Assembly: GCF_000003605.2 (NCBI RefSeq)
Contig: NW_003122908.1
Location: 339,157-360,487, forward strand
From: Saccoglossus kowalevskii
Taxonomy: Eukaryota; Hemichordata; Enteropneusta; Harrimaniidae
Length of the DNA stretch: 21,331 bases
Direction of reading: 5' to 3'
Shown here piece by piece: positions 11,201 to 18,953 of this stretch. Position numbers and translations under genes: made by a program. The notes under the pieces were generated by a model that saw nothing but the letters and a program-made list of their open reading frames with translations, did not search any database and was not told the DNA's origin. Every line of letters begins with the position of its first letter. Position 1 is the stretch's first letter.

Positions 11201-14200
11201 GATTTCTCGCTTTTAACGAGACCTCGGCGTTCTTTTGCGTTAAAGATCTATTCAAGAAGGTTTCACACTTGACAATAAGTTTATCCTGTCACGTCTAAAA
11301 AGCACACGACACACAATCATAGTTTTCCGTCTCGTGAATACAGGTGGCATTTAGGTTTCTGTGCTGATGAATACCTGCCGCAAAACAGAGGATTTGACAA
11401 GTTTTACGGCACGTACACCAGTGGTGTGGATTATTTTGATAAAACCTCAAGTGATGCCTTGACTGGTACGTATACGATCCTACAAATGTTTTCTCTTGAT
11501 TTTCTTTACTTTTATGTATTAACATATACTTTTTCCTCCGTCGTTAATGACATTTTTTTTATTTGAAACGTAATTGTTCATACTATACTTTACCTTGGTA
11601 TTGATGATATTCCTGGTAAATGGAAAGCAGCCATAAATACAAGATTAAAAGACAACTCAGGAAATCAACCTTTATCTAGTCATCTCAGTTTCCAACAACA
11701 TTTCTCAGACGAGCTGAATTTGCCACTATACAGACTTGAAAAACGGCCCTACATACAAATACCTCATAGCGGTTATGAACAAAATTCGGTCATCCGGACA
11801 GACTTGACACTGTGTGGCATGATCCCTCAATACCGGTGTTGAGGGACTGTGGCGTGATCTACTGGCCTTGCCTTCAGATATTAAACCCAATTTCAAAGGG
11901 TGTTATACTGCCCCCATCACAAAACCTGGGGGAGATTTGCAATGGCGTGTAATACACTACTGCTGTTTTTTTTTGCCAGGGTAAATTTTGCCGATTCTGA
12001 AAACTGTCCACTTTGTGGTGACCTGGATTCTCTCATTCATATTTTTATTGAATGTCCGGCGATTAACGCCCTCATTTCTAGCATTTCTACTGACTGTATT
12101 TTTACAAATTGGTTTGACGGTTCCTCTTTGGTGGTTCGTTATTTTGCCACCTACTCACTACTCACGTTGTTTTCTCTCTCGTCAGTGTGGGAGTATTTTT
12201 CTTTTTATCCATTATCACTGCAAAAGTTGCTATCCATAACTCCCGGCGGAATAAACGGGAGGGGAGTTCTTTTGTGGATTCGTTGGAAATTCTCAAAACT
12301 ATCACCAGCAGAATTAAATCTGAAGATCAGTACTTCAAACTTGTGAAACAGAAGGTCAGGTTCGAATACATTTGGACAACAAATGACACTCTCTGTTCCT
12401 TGGAAAATGGAAAATTACAAATCCATTTCTGAACTTGACTTCAAACTGTTAATGGTTCAGAGGTCGTTTTACACTTCTGTTATTCAACTTGTCATTTGGT
12501 TCAATCTTGTTGTTTCATGTCTGTGCCTATTTCAATACATCTCACCCAACGCCGTTGCTTGTTTGTTTGTTATTACACTACACGTTATGTGTTTGTATAT
12601 GTTTTTTTATTTGCCTTAGAATTTGGCAGGGAGGGGTCGTAACCTCTTGCAGTGAGAACCAATGTGACTGGCCTGCCAACGGGGTTCTAAGGGTTGTTTT
12701 TCTGAGTTAAATGTGAATCCCGTGAATCATAAATCACTAATACTTAATCTTATTTATGTTCAACAGGTCAATCAGCGTACGATCTTCATCAAAATGACAA
12801 GACAGTAAAAGCTAATAATAACAAGTATTTGTCGGTAAGTGTTAACTCTTTAAACAAATAACAATCATATAGGATAGTTTCTCCATACAATTATTGATAT
12901 TAATGCTATGTGCTCGCCTCCGCCTCGGATAGCGTATGTAAGCTTGCCTGCTTTGCACATGATACAGTAAAGAGAAGATTGCTGTGTCTCTGTATTAGAT
13001 ACCATTATCTCAATACCCATGCAAGCTGTCCATTTGATGCAACAGCCAATACATAGATACATCGTACAAACAAGCAAACAACTAATCAATTATTTACTCG
13101 TTTTATTCTAATATTATTGTCTCTAGGAGCAATGTTTGAACAAAGCCACTGATCTTATTAGCGAACACGATACGGCGAACCCATTATTTATGTACTATGC
13201 GTTTCAGTTAACGGGTTCTCCTTTACAGGTAAGACGTATGATATTCATACCAATAACCTACGCAGAACGAGCAAATTATCACGTAATACCTGCGCATTGT
13301 AGGTGAGGTCATACAACGATACGATATATTTTCAGCCGCACCACTACGCACACATTACCTACGCGGGAAGTGCCGATAATGTGATAATGGGCCCTCTTTT
13401 TCGTTCAAGATAGGTAAACAATCAGTAATAGTTATGAATATGGAATTTATCCTCTGCCGACTTTCAACGGGTAAATCATGTATTATACATGTTACAGGTC
13501 CTAGTCTAGCACCTACATTGATAGATCACAATATTAAATTCTATCGTTTTATACAGTCTTGTATACTCAAATGTATCTATGTATATATTGACAATTCACA
13601 GTAATATGCCATAACCACTTTATGCATGGTGTTTCAAATACGGGACACCAAATTGTATTGGATATAAATCCTAGAATAAACGTGAGTTATAGAAGTCATG
13701 CTTTTATATCAATATTGGTATAAACTTTGTGGTTTAAATACCTGGGTATAAATACTGCCCCTTTTGTGTTAGGGCTTAGTAGAGTTAAATTCCCTGGCTC
13801 AGTGTATATTATATACGTACTATGAACAAAATTACTGACTTGTTCAAATAGTATGCTACGTTCACTTCTATAGGCACCTCAAGAGAAATTGGACAAATAC
13901 AATGACGAGAATCCAGAGAGACGCGCATTCAAGGGTAAGGAATATGTACGCACGTGCGTAATTGTTGTCACGTGATAGCTACCATATTGTATTATAACAT
14001 ACACAGATATTTTCAGTTACGGGAGGTTACGTCATGATGATATATAAGTGAAAGATCATTTCAGCAAAATCGTGATTATTAAACTTCAAATCGCGTGAAC
14101 TTGAAGGTCGATGCATAATATTCGATATATCATGTACCACTTAACGTGTAATAAACAGCAACCAAGTTTAAAGGGCCGCAGTCGTCGTGCCGCGTCCATT

Positions 14201-17200
14201 TCGATATGGACTCATAGCGACGTATACAACGCGTGTAAAATACATTGTTTCCATGAAATTCGAACACGCGCTGTGCGACGACCACCGCGCTTTAAGTACA
14301 AATCATAGCGTTTAGTTGTGTAACTGACGTTATAGACACGTGTCAAGCGATAAGTTTCTCTTGATTTACAGCAATGGCTTCCGTGATGGACGATGCTATA
14401 CAAAGCGTAGTCGATGCTCTTCAGGAAAAGGGAATGTTGGATAATACGTATATCGTTTTTCTCAGTGATGTGAGTATCGACCATCATGACTCTTGGCAAT
14501 TTTACGAATAACTTGGTTCAAATGAGCGCAACGGCACTGGGTTGTAGCGATAGTAGCAGTATCTCGTCATGGGAAACATTGATGAATTTGTGATCGATCG
14601 ACATCTGTTCAGTTGTCTAGGTGTCGTGAACAATGTACCCCACCCTTTTTTTGATATCACAAACGTCATATTGATTTTGAGCTAGTATCAACAAATTATG
14701 AAAACATCGAGTGGATACATTGACAACGATTTATCGTTAACCAAAAACGTTTCTTTTTTCTTGCAATACACGCAATTTAGTATTCGTCCTATGAAATAAT
14801 GAAAACACGTTAAAACGCATGCGCACTGATTGTTCGGCTACGTCAAATAAGAATATGAGTACACATGTCTATTATTGGTTTTCATTCATCATCGAACGAA
14901 TATTATTGTGTGTGATAAAAAAAAAAACGACTCTTTCAATTTAAGATGAACCGTGTTCCAAATGTCAATATTTGTTTTGGTGTTACTATATTATTTATTT
15001 ATTTTATAAAATGTTATATTTCACAGAATGGTGGCGAAGTAACTCAGGGGGGAAACAACTGGCAACTGCGAGGTAACAAAGGAACACTCTACGAAGGAGC
15101 CATGCGTACACCAGCTTTCGTCTGGGCTAAGCCTGGAACTGACTTGATGGCCACTGGCGGAGAGGTGGCTGATGGGTGAGATTATTAGGAACAACCATAA
15201 CGAAGAAACTAAAGTACATTCAGTCATAATACAAAAATACAACAATGAACTTTATAGCATTTATATGTTGGCACGCATCGAGTGTTAATAACAACAGCAC
15301 AGGCGTTCATAATTATGACGCGTGCTTCCTCGTTGTAAATAACAGCATATTGAAACATAACGCTCATGAGTGCACCACAAATGTAGGAGAATGCAATTTA
15401 CATGTGTTTATATCACTTTTCATTCTCTAGATATTAAACTTTGCATTAGTATATGTAGTTAACCAACTTGATTCTCCCGCAAAGGATCATTGATAAAGTA
15501 TGACATCATCGGTAGCATCTGTTGTGAACAATTGAGGAAATGAGTTTCATCTATAACTTCCATAAAATTGGTTGAAAGCATAGAACATGGTATCATTATA
15601 GTATAATTCTATAGACGAGTAATACGCACACTGAAAATTCTAACTAATTCGCATCAATATTTCTCAAGTTATGGGTTATTTCTCAACTGTTTGCAGCCTT
15701 CTAGTGTGTTGTGATGTCATATTTTACCCATGATTCCTTGCTGGAAAATCAAAAATGGTGGAATTGAAACGATTTAGTTGCTATAGATATATAATATAAA
15801 TTGTTTTGGGCCATTGCCGTAATGGATATAGAAAAATGCGAGTAAGTTACACCAACACTAGCCAGTGAAGTTAGACTAAGCTTGTTCAAATGTCGCAAAC
15901 CATGTTTTAATTGTGTCTTCCATTTCAGCTTCATGCACGCCGTTGATTGGTTCCCCACAATCCTTAGTATCGCAGGAGGTATTAATGACGGTAAATTGAT
16001 ATTTCCTAGTATACATTCATTAAATGTATTTGTATCTTTACAACGCGGATGCTGGCGTCTAGTTCTTTGTATAACGGTATAGTAAAACTTGAGTACCATG
16101 TTTTGGAGCCATATCTTTTCCACAAACTTTATTAATTTATCACTAACTGTTCTCATTTCAGATGTAAACATGGATGGTAAGGACCAGTCGGTAATGCTGT
16201 TAAACGATGTGTCTGTACATCTCCGTACTGAGTTCCTGTATGCGTTGGACGAAAGCATGGACGCGGCAAACAAGAGAGCTTATAGGTAAACTATGGAATT
16301 GTTACATATACTATTTAGAGTCTATTGTTACAACACACTGCGTCCCGATTAAGTGATATAAATGTAAGTTGTCAACCTGTGGCCACACGAAATTACGTAA
16401 CACCGACGTTTTAAATCACCACAGTAGTATCTTTGCGACGTTTACGCAAAAAGCAACCATAGCCTACCCTGTGCATGTTCCCCTAATTTGTTGTTTATTC
16501 TAGGTTTGGAGATTTCAAACTTATCGAGGGTGAGCCATCATATATGTATCCAGTGAGAATCAATGACGACACCGGTATGTACACTACACTGCACTACACT
16601 ACACTGCACTGCACTGCACTACACTGCACTACACTGCACTGCACTGCACTGCACTACACTACACTACACTACACTACACTGCACTGCACTACACTACGGC
16701 AGAGGTCAGTGGTCGTTGAGAGATCAAAGTTCAATCTCAACCTTTTGACTTTTTAGTCTATTTCGGTATAGAAACGATCAGATCGTGTATGGGGCCTTAT
16801 TACTGCTTTTCAAGGATTGAACAGCAAACTCAGACAAAATATTGATAAAATAGAAAGTATGTATTTAAAAAGATGAATATATTTATTATGGAAATTCCTG
16901 AATTATTAATAAAACATTTGCCCTGGAATGCTCTTGAGTTTCATTCAAATTCAAAGAAAACGCTTTCATTGTCTATAAAAACTGTTTGGTCACCCGTGAG
17001 TCTTTGCGAGTTTTCTTCAATCTTCCGCTGGATCGGTCAAATAGAAATTGGCTACGAAAAAAAAAACAAAAAAACTGTTTTTTCATTGTTCTTTGACATG
17101 CGTTGGCAATTTATTTATTTTTATTTCATTCAATTGTGTTATTTTAAATTTTCATGCAAAAACAGAAATTCACTTGACAAAAAAATAAAAATATATTTTT

Positions 17201-18859
17201 TTTTTTGAAAGTGCGTTAAACAATCTACTCATAATTACCAAGTCAACATTTGTTCTTATTACCAAAGACTTTTTTCTCTTCTTTATTTCAGATGACGTTT
17301 TTGTTCTGCCTTACGGTGCTGTCAGTCCAGTCATCACCAACTATAGTCCAATCATTCCCGTGCCTGGAGAACCAGTACCACAGCCAGCCCCAGCTCCATC
17401 AGTGCCCCAGACACTATTGTATAATGTGAAAAGTAAGCCTTAGTTCTTTCCTTTTAGTACTGTCTTTATATATTTGTTTTCGTAAAGGGCAAATAGCTAT
17501 TAATTAACCTTTCAATATAGTTCAAATTATGTATTTTGGTTCAGTGTTTTATGTAGAATATAAAAAATTCCAAAAAATTCAGAACACATGTTGCCTGCCT
17601 TTAATAGTTTTATGATGCAACTGAATTGCGTCTATTCCGTAACGACAACTTTGCACTCATCCATTCGTTGCCCTTGCGCTTGCATGAGAGTAACAGGTGA
17701 TATTATTCTAATATCTGTATTTTGTTATATTTAAATTCCACAAATAGAAATGAATTAGATTTACATTCATGGTAGAAGTACGGTTTAAGTTTGTTTAAAA
17801 CTGAAAGCATATCATATACGCTATATACTGACGTTGCAGGTGAAAACAAATGATGACCGCGGGGTTCAAAGTTACGCTCAGGTCTCTAGAGGGCGCCATC
17901 TATTGAAAGCCATTTTGCCATGTGAATCTCAGAGATTACGTACAAGATGAGCTGTTTGCGTCGTCATCATGAGCCAAGCCTCTCCCAGATGGCCTTTCAC
18001 TGATGGTTTTATTTGTCATTTGCTATAATAGTGTGCGCCGTGTGTCATAATTGTGTACGGTCTCTATCACGTGATCAATTACAAAGAAATTGCGACAACT
18101 CGTGCTTTAGTTTTCACACTGCATTTTATGTAACATTAACCTTTTCTAGGGTCGCTTTGCTCATGTAATTGTGTTTGAAACAATATTTTGGTAAGATTTG
18201 GTCACCTTTATGTGGTTATATTCACGCAAAAGTCACAGCTACTCTAGCAGTCTGTATAACAATTCGCTCGAACCAACTTGAACTTGTTCCGTGCTTATTC
18301 TGATATTTGAGTCACCCCACCCCTAGACAATTTGAAAACGAAGTCAAGGACGCTTGACAGTTGAATACAACTTTCCCGTAAAGTGACGAGCCAATTCCCG
18401 TAAAGTGACGAGCCGATTCTGTGACGTCAAAATGAAGTGTTTGGATGGGAACAATGTCGTTAAAATCGACAATTGTGCTTGGTTGAGTAGTTGTTCTCAT
18501 ATAGGATATAGTCAAATCTCACAAATACATAATCGAATAATTATCGACGAGTCCGCGAACTGCTTACTTAAACTTGCCAACCCCAAAACTTAGAAGGAAC
18601 AATGCTTATATTTCTGCGAATGAATTGAACTCAAAATATTTTTCTCGTTTCAGATGACCCTACCGAACAAAACAACCTCGCTGGGAATTTCAGAGTGTAC
18701 GTTCTCATTCTATCATCTAAAATCAATATGGAGCGTATTAAAGGGGTAGAAAGTCTGAAGTTGAATGAAACCGCATGGAACAAAGACGTGGCCCTCTATA
18801 ACGAAATGATTGCTGGCGGTGTCTGGATGCCTGGTTGGTGCAGCGCAATCAGTCTGTAA
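5221..18859 (+). CDS. Secreted arylsulfatase B-like protein, 17 coding exons, probably catalytically inactive
   Basis: Joined exons: 5221-5277, 9328-9439, 10035-10076, 10195-10300, 10458-10509, 10654-10757, 11344-11465, 12767-12834, 13127-13228, 13874-13934, 14372-14469, 15027-15175, 15929-15990, 16162-16285, 16504-16574, 17292-17432, 18654-18859; 558 aa, all introns GT-AG and all phases compatible. Residues 1-19 form a signal peptide, 20-48 a His/Gly/Asn-rich linker, and about 59-550 a sulfatase fold. Motifs seen: RPNIVMFVADDFG (59-71), SSPTR (104-108) followed by SALLTG, GKWHLG (157-162), SDNGG (307-311), GGNNWQLRGNK (316-326), and DPTEQNNL (492-499). The family hydrolyses sulfate esters of glycosaminoglycans in lysosome or extracellular space, using a formylglycine made from Cys. 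Here that Cys is Ser104, and the catalytic His of the S-V-H-E-P motif is Gly251, so hydrolase activity is doubtful. Possible N-glycosylation sites are Asn47, Asn460 and Asn528. The closest human relatives by motif order are ARSB, ARSI and ARSJ. Family assignment is very secure; loss of activity is inference. Confidence 0.95.
5278..9327 (+). other. Intron 1 (4,050 nt)
   Basis: The longest intron of the gene separates the signal peptide from the rest. It is mostly AT-rich with nothing recognisable. Exceptions are a CpG-rich patch at about 8320-8340 (GGCGCCGCGGCGGCGG), a more GC-balanced stretch at 8520-8830 holding an open frame of about 90 codons without a good start, and a TTTG run near 9106-9121. 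First-intron position makes regulatory content plausible but unproven. Confidence 0.7.
9328..9439 (+). CDS. Exon 2: His/Gly/Asn-rich N-terminal segment
   Basis: The exon enters in phase 0 after ...TATGTAG and leaves in phase 1 at GTAAGT. Its first 26 residues are built almost only from Gly, His, Asn, Gln and Ser with recurring G-H and N-G pairs. They are followed by DPNFTGAQCTYE, with a possible N-glycosylation site at Asn47. This low-complexity stretch has no counterpart in human ARSB as I recall it. It could be a flexible or metal-binding tail. The acceptor's pyrimidine tract is weak, but phase agreement on both sides supports the exon. Confidence 0.8.
9440..10034 (+). other. Intron 2 (595 nt)
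   Basis: AT-rich intron with an ATT/TTA trinucleotide microsatellite at about 9558-9586 and a TG/TA run near 9598-9615. Nothing else is recognisable. Confidence 0.75.
10035..10076 (+). CDS. Exon 3: first metal-binding motif
   Basis: A 42-nt exon, phase 1 to phase 1, encoding DGRPNIVMFVADDF and the first base of the following Gly codon. R-P-N-I-V is the usual start of a sulfatase domain, and Asp68/Asp69 are the paired Ca2+ ligands of the family. Confidence 0.93.
10195..10300 (+). CDS. Exon 4: start of sulfatase signature, with Ser at the formylglycine position
   Basis: Phase 1 in, phase 2 out. It encodes residues 72-105 and two bases of Pro106. The end of the exon, Y-V-L-P-T-S-S-P, aligns with Y-V-Q-P-L-C-T-P of ARSB. 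Ser104 (AGT at 10293-10295) therefore occupies the position of the Cys that animal enzymes convert to formylglycine. AGT is one base away from TGT (Cys). Confidence 0.93.
10458..10509 (+). CDS. Exon 5: rest of sulfatase signature
   Basis: A 52-nt exon, phase 2 to phase 0, reading T-R-S-A-L-L-T-G-Y-M-P-H-R-T-G-M-Q after the split Pro106. Arg108 and the LLTG block are conserved sulfatase signature elements. Confidence 0.94.
10654..10757 (+). CDS. Exon 6: region leading to the G-K-W-H motif
   Basis: Phase 0 in, phase 2 out. It encodes residues 124-157, including I-L-P-Q-K-L-K-E-L, which matches the family's helix of the L-P-Q-L-L-K-E-A-G type, and T-T-Y-A-I-G before the split Lys158 codon. Confidence 0.94.
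10758..11343 (+). other. Intron 6 (586 nt)
   Basis: GT-AG intron that splits the Lys codon of the G-K-W-H motif. It contains open frames only on the opposite strand, with no recognisable product. No repeat was seen. Confidence 0.7.
11344..11465 (+). CDS. Exon 7: K-W-H-L-G motif and R-G-F-D-x-F-Y-G
   Basis: Phase 2 in, phase 1 out. It completes Lys158 and gives W-H-L-G-F, then N-R-G-F-D-K-F-Y-G-T and D-Y-F-D. These are the standard family landmarks after the catalytic Lys/His pair, and Lys158 and His160 are both retained. Confidence 0.94.
11466..12766 (+). other. Intron 7 (1,301 nt), host of a LINE remnant
   Basis: Phase-1 intron with donor GTACGT and acceptor ending CAACAG. Most of its length, from roughly 11575 to 12710, is a degenerate retrotransposon fragment in the same orientation as the gene. 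The flanks are ordinary AT-rich intron. Confidence 0.8.
11575..12710 (+). mobile_element. Degenerate 3' part of a non-LTR (LINE) retrotransposon
   Basis: Three frames give successive pieces of one LINE ORF2 C-terminus. W-R-D-L-L-A-L-P-S-D-I-K-P begins at 11850 and runs to G-D-L-Q-W-R-V-I-H. After a shift at the T-run near 11966 comes N-C-P-L-C-G-D-L-D-S-L-I-H-I-F-I-E-C-P (12002-12058). After a second shift near 12200 comes R-F-E-Y-I-W-T-T-N-D-T-L-C-S, ending at TGA 12430-12432. C-x2-C-x7-H-x4-C is the zinc-binding module at the end of many LINE reverse transcriptase proteins. A further degraded piece lies at 11615-11840. The element is 5'-truncated, frameshifted and inactive. The 3' boundary is estimated and no target-site duplication is clear. 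Confidence 0.8.
12767..12834 (+). CDS. Exon 8: short exon downstream of the LINE-bearing intron
   Basis: A 68-nt exon, phase 1 to phase 0, encoding G-Q-S-A-Y-D-L-H-Q-N-D followed by K-T-V-K-A-N-N-N-K-Y-L-S. It corresponds to the 'DL..N...Y.T..F' region before the A-x-x-L-I helix. It is shorter than in ARSB, where this stretch carries extra residues. Confidence 0.9.
13127..13228 (+). CDS. Exon 9: helix, P-L-F-M-Y-Y-A-F-Q strand and degenerate catalytic-His motif
   Basis: Phase 0 to phase 0, 34 codons. N-P-L-F-M-Y-Y-A-F-Q-L-T-G-S-P-L-Q aligns without gaps to K-P-L-F-L-Y-L-A-L-Q-S-V-H-E-P-L-Q of ARSB. The catalytic His position is Gly251 (GGT at 13214-13216). Confidence 0.94.
13229..13873 (+). 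other. Intron 9 (645 nt) with a possible cassette exon
   Basis: Phase-0 intron. Within it, 13336-13413 is preceded by a pyrimidine-rich TATTTTCAG and followed by GTAAAC. That exon-like block is 78 nt long and ends in an in-frame TAG. The remainder is AT-rich without recognisable content. Confidence 0.6.
13874..13934 (+). CDS. Exon 10
   Basis: A 61-nt exon, phase 0 to phase 1, encoding A-P-Q-E-K-L-D-K-Y then N-D-E-N-P-E-R-R-A-F-K. It matches the family's V-P-E-E-Y-L-K-P-Y region after the catalytic-His loop. Confidence 0.92.
13935..14371 (+). other. Intron 10 (437 nt) with a TTAA-bounded element
   Basis: Phase-1 intron containing an unusually CpG-rich block (14168-14295) described separately. 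The flanks are AT-rich. Confidence 0.7.
14168..14295. mobile_element. Possible MITE-like element with imperfect terminal inverted repeats and TTAA flanks
   Basis: TTAA at 14168-14171 and 14292-14295 bound a CpG-rich segment whose ends are imperfect inverted repeats. About 20 of 27 positions match, with the core GTCGTCG on the left and CGACGAC on the right. TTAA target duplications are typical of piggyBac-type non-autonomous elements. Only about 128 bp long and non-coding. Imperfect termini keep confidence low. Confidence 0.35.
14372..14469 (+). CDS. Exon 11: M-D-D-A helix and strand ending in S-D
   Basis: Phase 1 in, phase 0 out. It encodes M-A-S-V-M-D-D-A-I (compare M-V-S-L-M-D-E-A-V), the amphipathic helix to K-G-M-L-D-N-T, and the strand Y-I-V-F-L-S-D. 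The last codon is Asp308, a metal ligand. Confidence 0.94.
14470..15026 (+). other. Intron 11 (557 nt)
   Basis: Phase-0 intron placed exactly between Asp308 and Asn309 of the D-N-G-G motif. It contains a short A-run near 14919-14930 and nothing else recognisable. Confidence 0.75.
15027..15175 (+). CDS. Exon 12: N-G-G, G-G-N-N-W and L-R-G-x-K motifs
   Basis: Phase 0 in, phase 2 out. The first codon is Asn309, completing D-N-G-G across the junction. Lys326 in L-R-G-N-K corresponds to the conserved late active-site Lys. L-Y-E-G-A-M-R-T-P-A-F follows, as expected for an animal sulfatase. This is the longest uninterrupted conserved exon. Confidence 0.95.
15176..15928 (+). other. Intron 12 (753 nt)
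   Basis: Phase-2 intron, donor GTGAGA, acceptor CATTTCAG. Open frames in it, the longest on the - strand over 15749-16273, overlap true exons or lack family content. No repeat was seen. Confidence 0.7.
15929..15990 (+). CDS. Exon 13: D-W-F-P-T-I block
   Basis: Phase 2 in, phase 1 out. It encodes F-M-H-A-V-D-W-F-P-T-I-L-S-I-A-G-G-I-N-D, the usual H-x-x-D-W-x-P-T-L/I block. A second GT donor exists at 15979, 12 nt upstream and also phase 1, so a form lacking four residues is possible. Confidence 0.92.
16162..16285 (+). CDS. Exon 14: D-G-x-D block and following strand
   Basis: Phase 1 in, phase 2 out. It encodes V-N-M-D-G-K-D-Q-S-V-M-L (the family D-G-x-D-x-W/S region), R-T-E-F-L-Y-A-L-D (compare R-I-E-L-L-H-N-I-D), and A-Y before the split Arg420. 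Confidence 0.93.
16504..16574 (+). CDS. Exon 15: R-F-G-D-F-K-L-I-E-G strand
   Basis: Phase 2 in, phase 1 out. R-F-G-D-F-K-L-I-E-G matches the family R-x-G-x-W/Y-K-L-L/I-x-G motif. The donor GTATGT at 16575 leads directly into a pentanucleotide repeat array. Confidence 0.92.
16575..17291 (+). other. Intron 15 (717 nt)
   Basis: Phase-1 intron that begins GTATG and at once enters a pentanucleotide array. Further on it has A-runs (about 17057-17081) and a T-run just before 17208. An open frame over 16873-17208 is AT-driven and not credible as a gene. Confidence 0.75.
16580..16697 (+). repeat. Pentanucleotide minisatellite (TRCAC)n, about 23.6 copies
   Basis: Uninterrupted 5-bp units, TACAC or TGCAC, 23 complete copies plus three bases. 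The two unit types alternate irregularly in the order A A G A A G G G A G A G G G G A A A A A G G A (second base). No indel breaks the register. The array begins 5 nt after the end of exon 15. Confidence 0.95.
17292..17432 (+). CDS. Exon 16: proline-rich loop and L-L-Y-N-V strand
   Basis: Phase 1 to phase 1. Residues 456-483 are rich in Pro (P-V-P-G-E-P-V-P-Q-P-A-P-A-P-S-V-P), a variable loop where ARSB also has several Pro. T-L-L-Y-N-V-K then matches the L-F-D-I-x-x-D-P-x-E strand, which is completed in the next exon. Confidence 0.88.
17433..18653 (+). other. Intron 16 (1,221 nt)
   Basis: Phase-1 intron. It includes a 22-bp tandem duplication at 18373-18416, a CRE-type TGACGTCA palindrome at 18422-18429, and a segment around 17880-18000 with AGAGGGCGCCATCT. 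The latter resembles the CTCTAG/GGCGCC-containing ends of dispersed repeats, a weak similarity only. Confidence 0.7.
18373..18416 (+). repeat. Tandem duplication of a 22-bp unit
   Basis: Two adjacent copies beginning TTCCCGTAAAGTGACGAGCC, differing by one base near the end (CA versus CG). Probably a recent slippage or duplication event inside intron 16. Confidence 0.9.
18654..18859 (+). CDS. Exon 17: C-terminus and stop codon
   Basis: Phase 1 in. It encodes N-D-P-T-E-Q-N-N-L, the typical D-P-x-E-x-x-N/D-L motif of C-terminal sulfatase subdomains. A charged helix-rich stretch and G-G-V-W-M-P-G-W-C-S follow, before TAA at 18857-18859. The W-x-P-x-W-C end resembles the tail of ARSB-type enzymes. 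Confidence 0.92.
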
Positions 18860-18947
18860 TAATTACCCAATTGAATTCATTTATATTTATTTAATGTACA
18901 ATGACTTAGTAATTTGGGTCTCGGTAAAAACTTTAGTTAAAATTGTG

Positions 18948-18953
18948 AATAAA
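18948..18953 (+). terminator. Polyadenylation signal AATAAA
   Basis: A canonical AATAAA lies 88 nt past the stop codon, followed by a T/G-rich stretch. It is the most likely 3' end signal of the sulfatase-like gene and gives a 3' UTR of about 110 nt. A second AATAAA-containing stretch near 19690 could serve a longer form. Confidence 0.6.

Noticed and set aside
15749-16273. 174-codon open frame on the - strand
   Set aside because: It runs antisense over exons 13 and 14 of the sulfatase-like gene, so it is a shadow of real coding sequence.
16544-16756. Repetitive His/Thr/Leu peptide frames over the pentanucleotide array
   Set aside because: A 5-bp repeat without stop triplets stays open in any frame; this is an artefact of the minisatellite within an intron.
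16873-17208. 111-codon open frame in intron 15
   Set aside because: Composition is driven by A/T runs (Lys, Phe, Ile, Asn) and ends in a T-run; no family content.
5221-18859. Interpretation of the sulfatase-like gene as a dead pseudogene
   Set aside because: All 16 introns have GT-AG ends, all phases fit, there is no internal stop, and a polyadenylation signal follows; only catalytic residues are changed.
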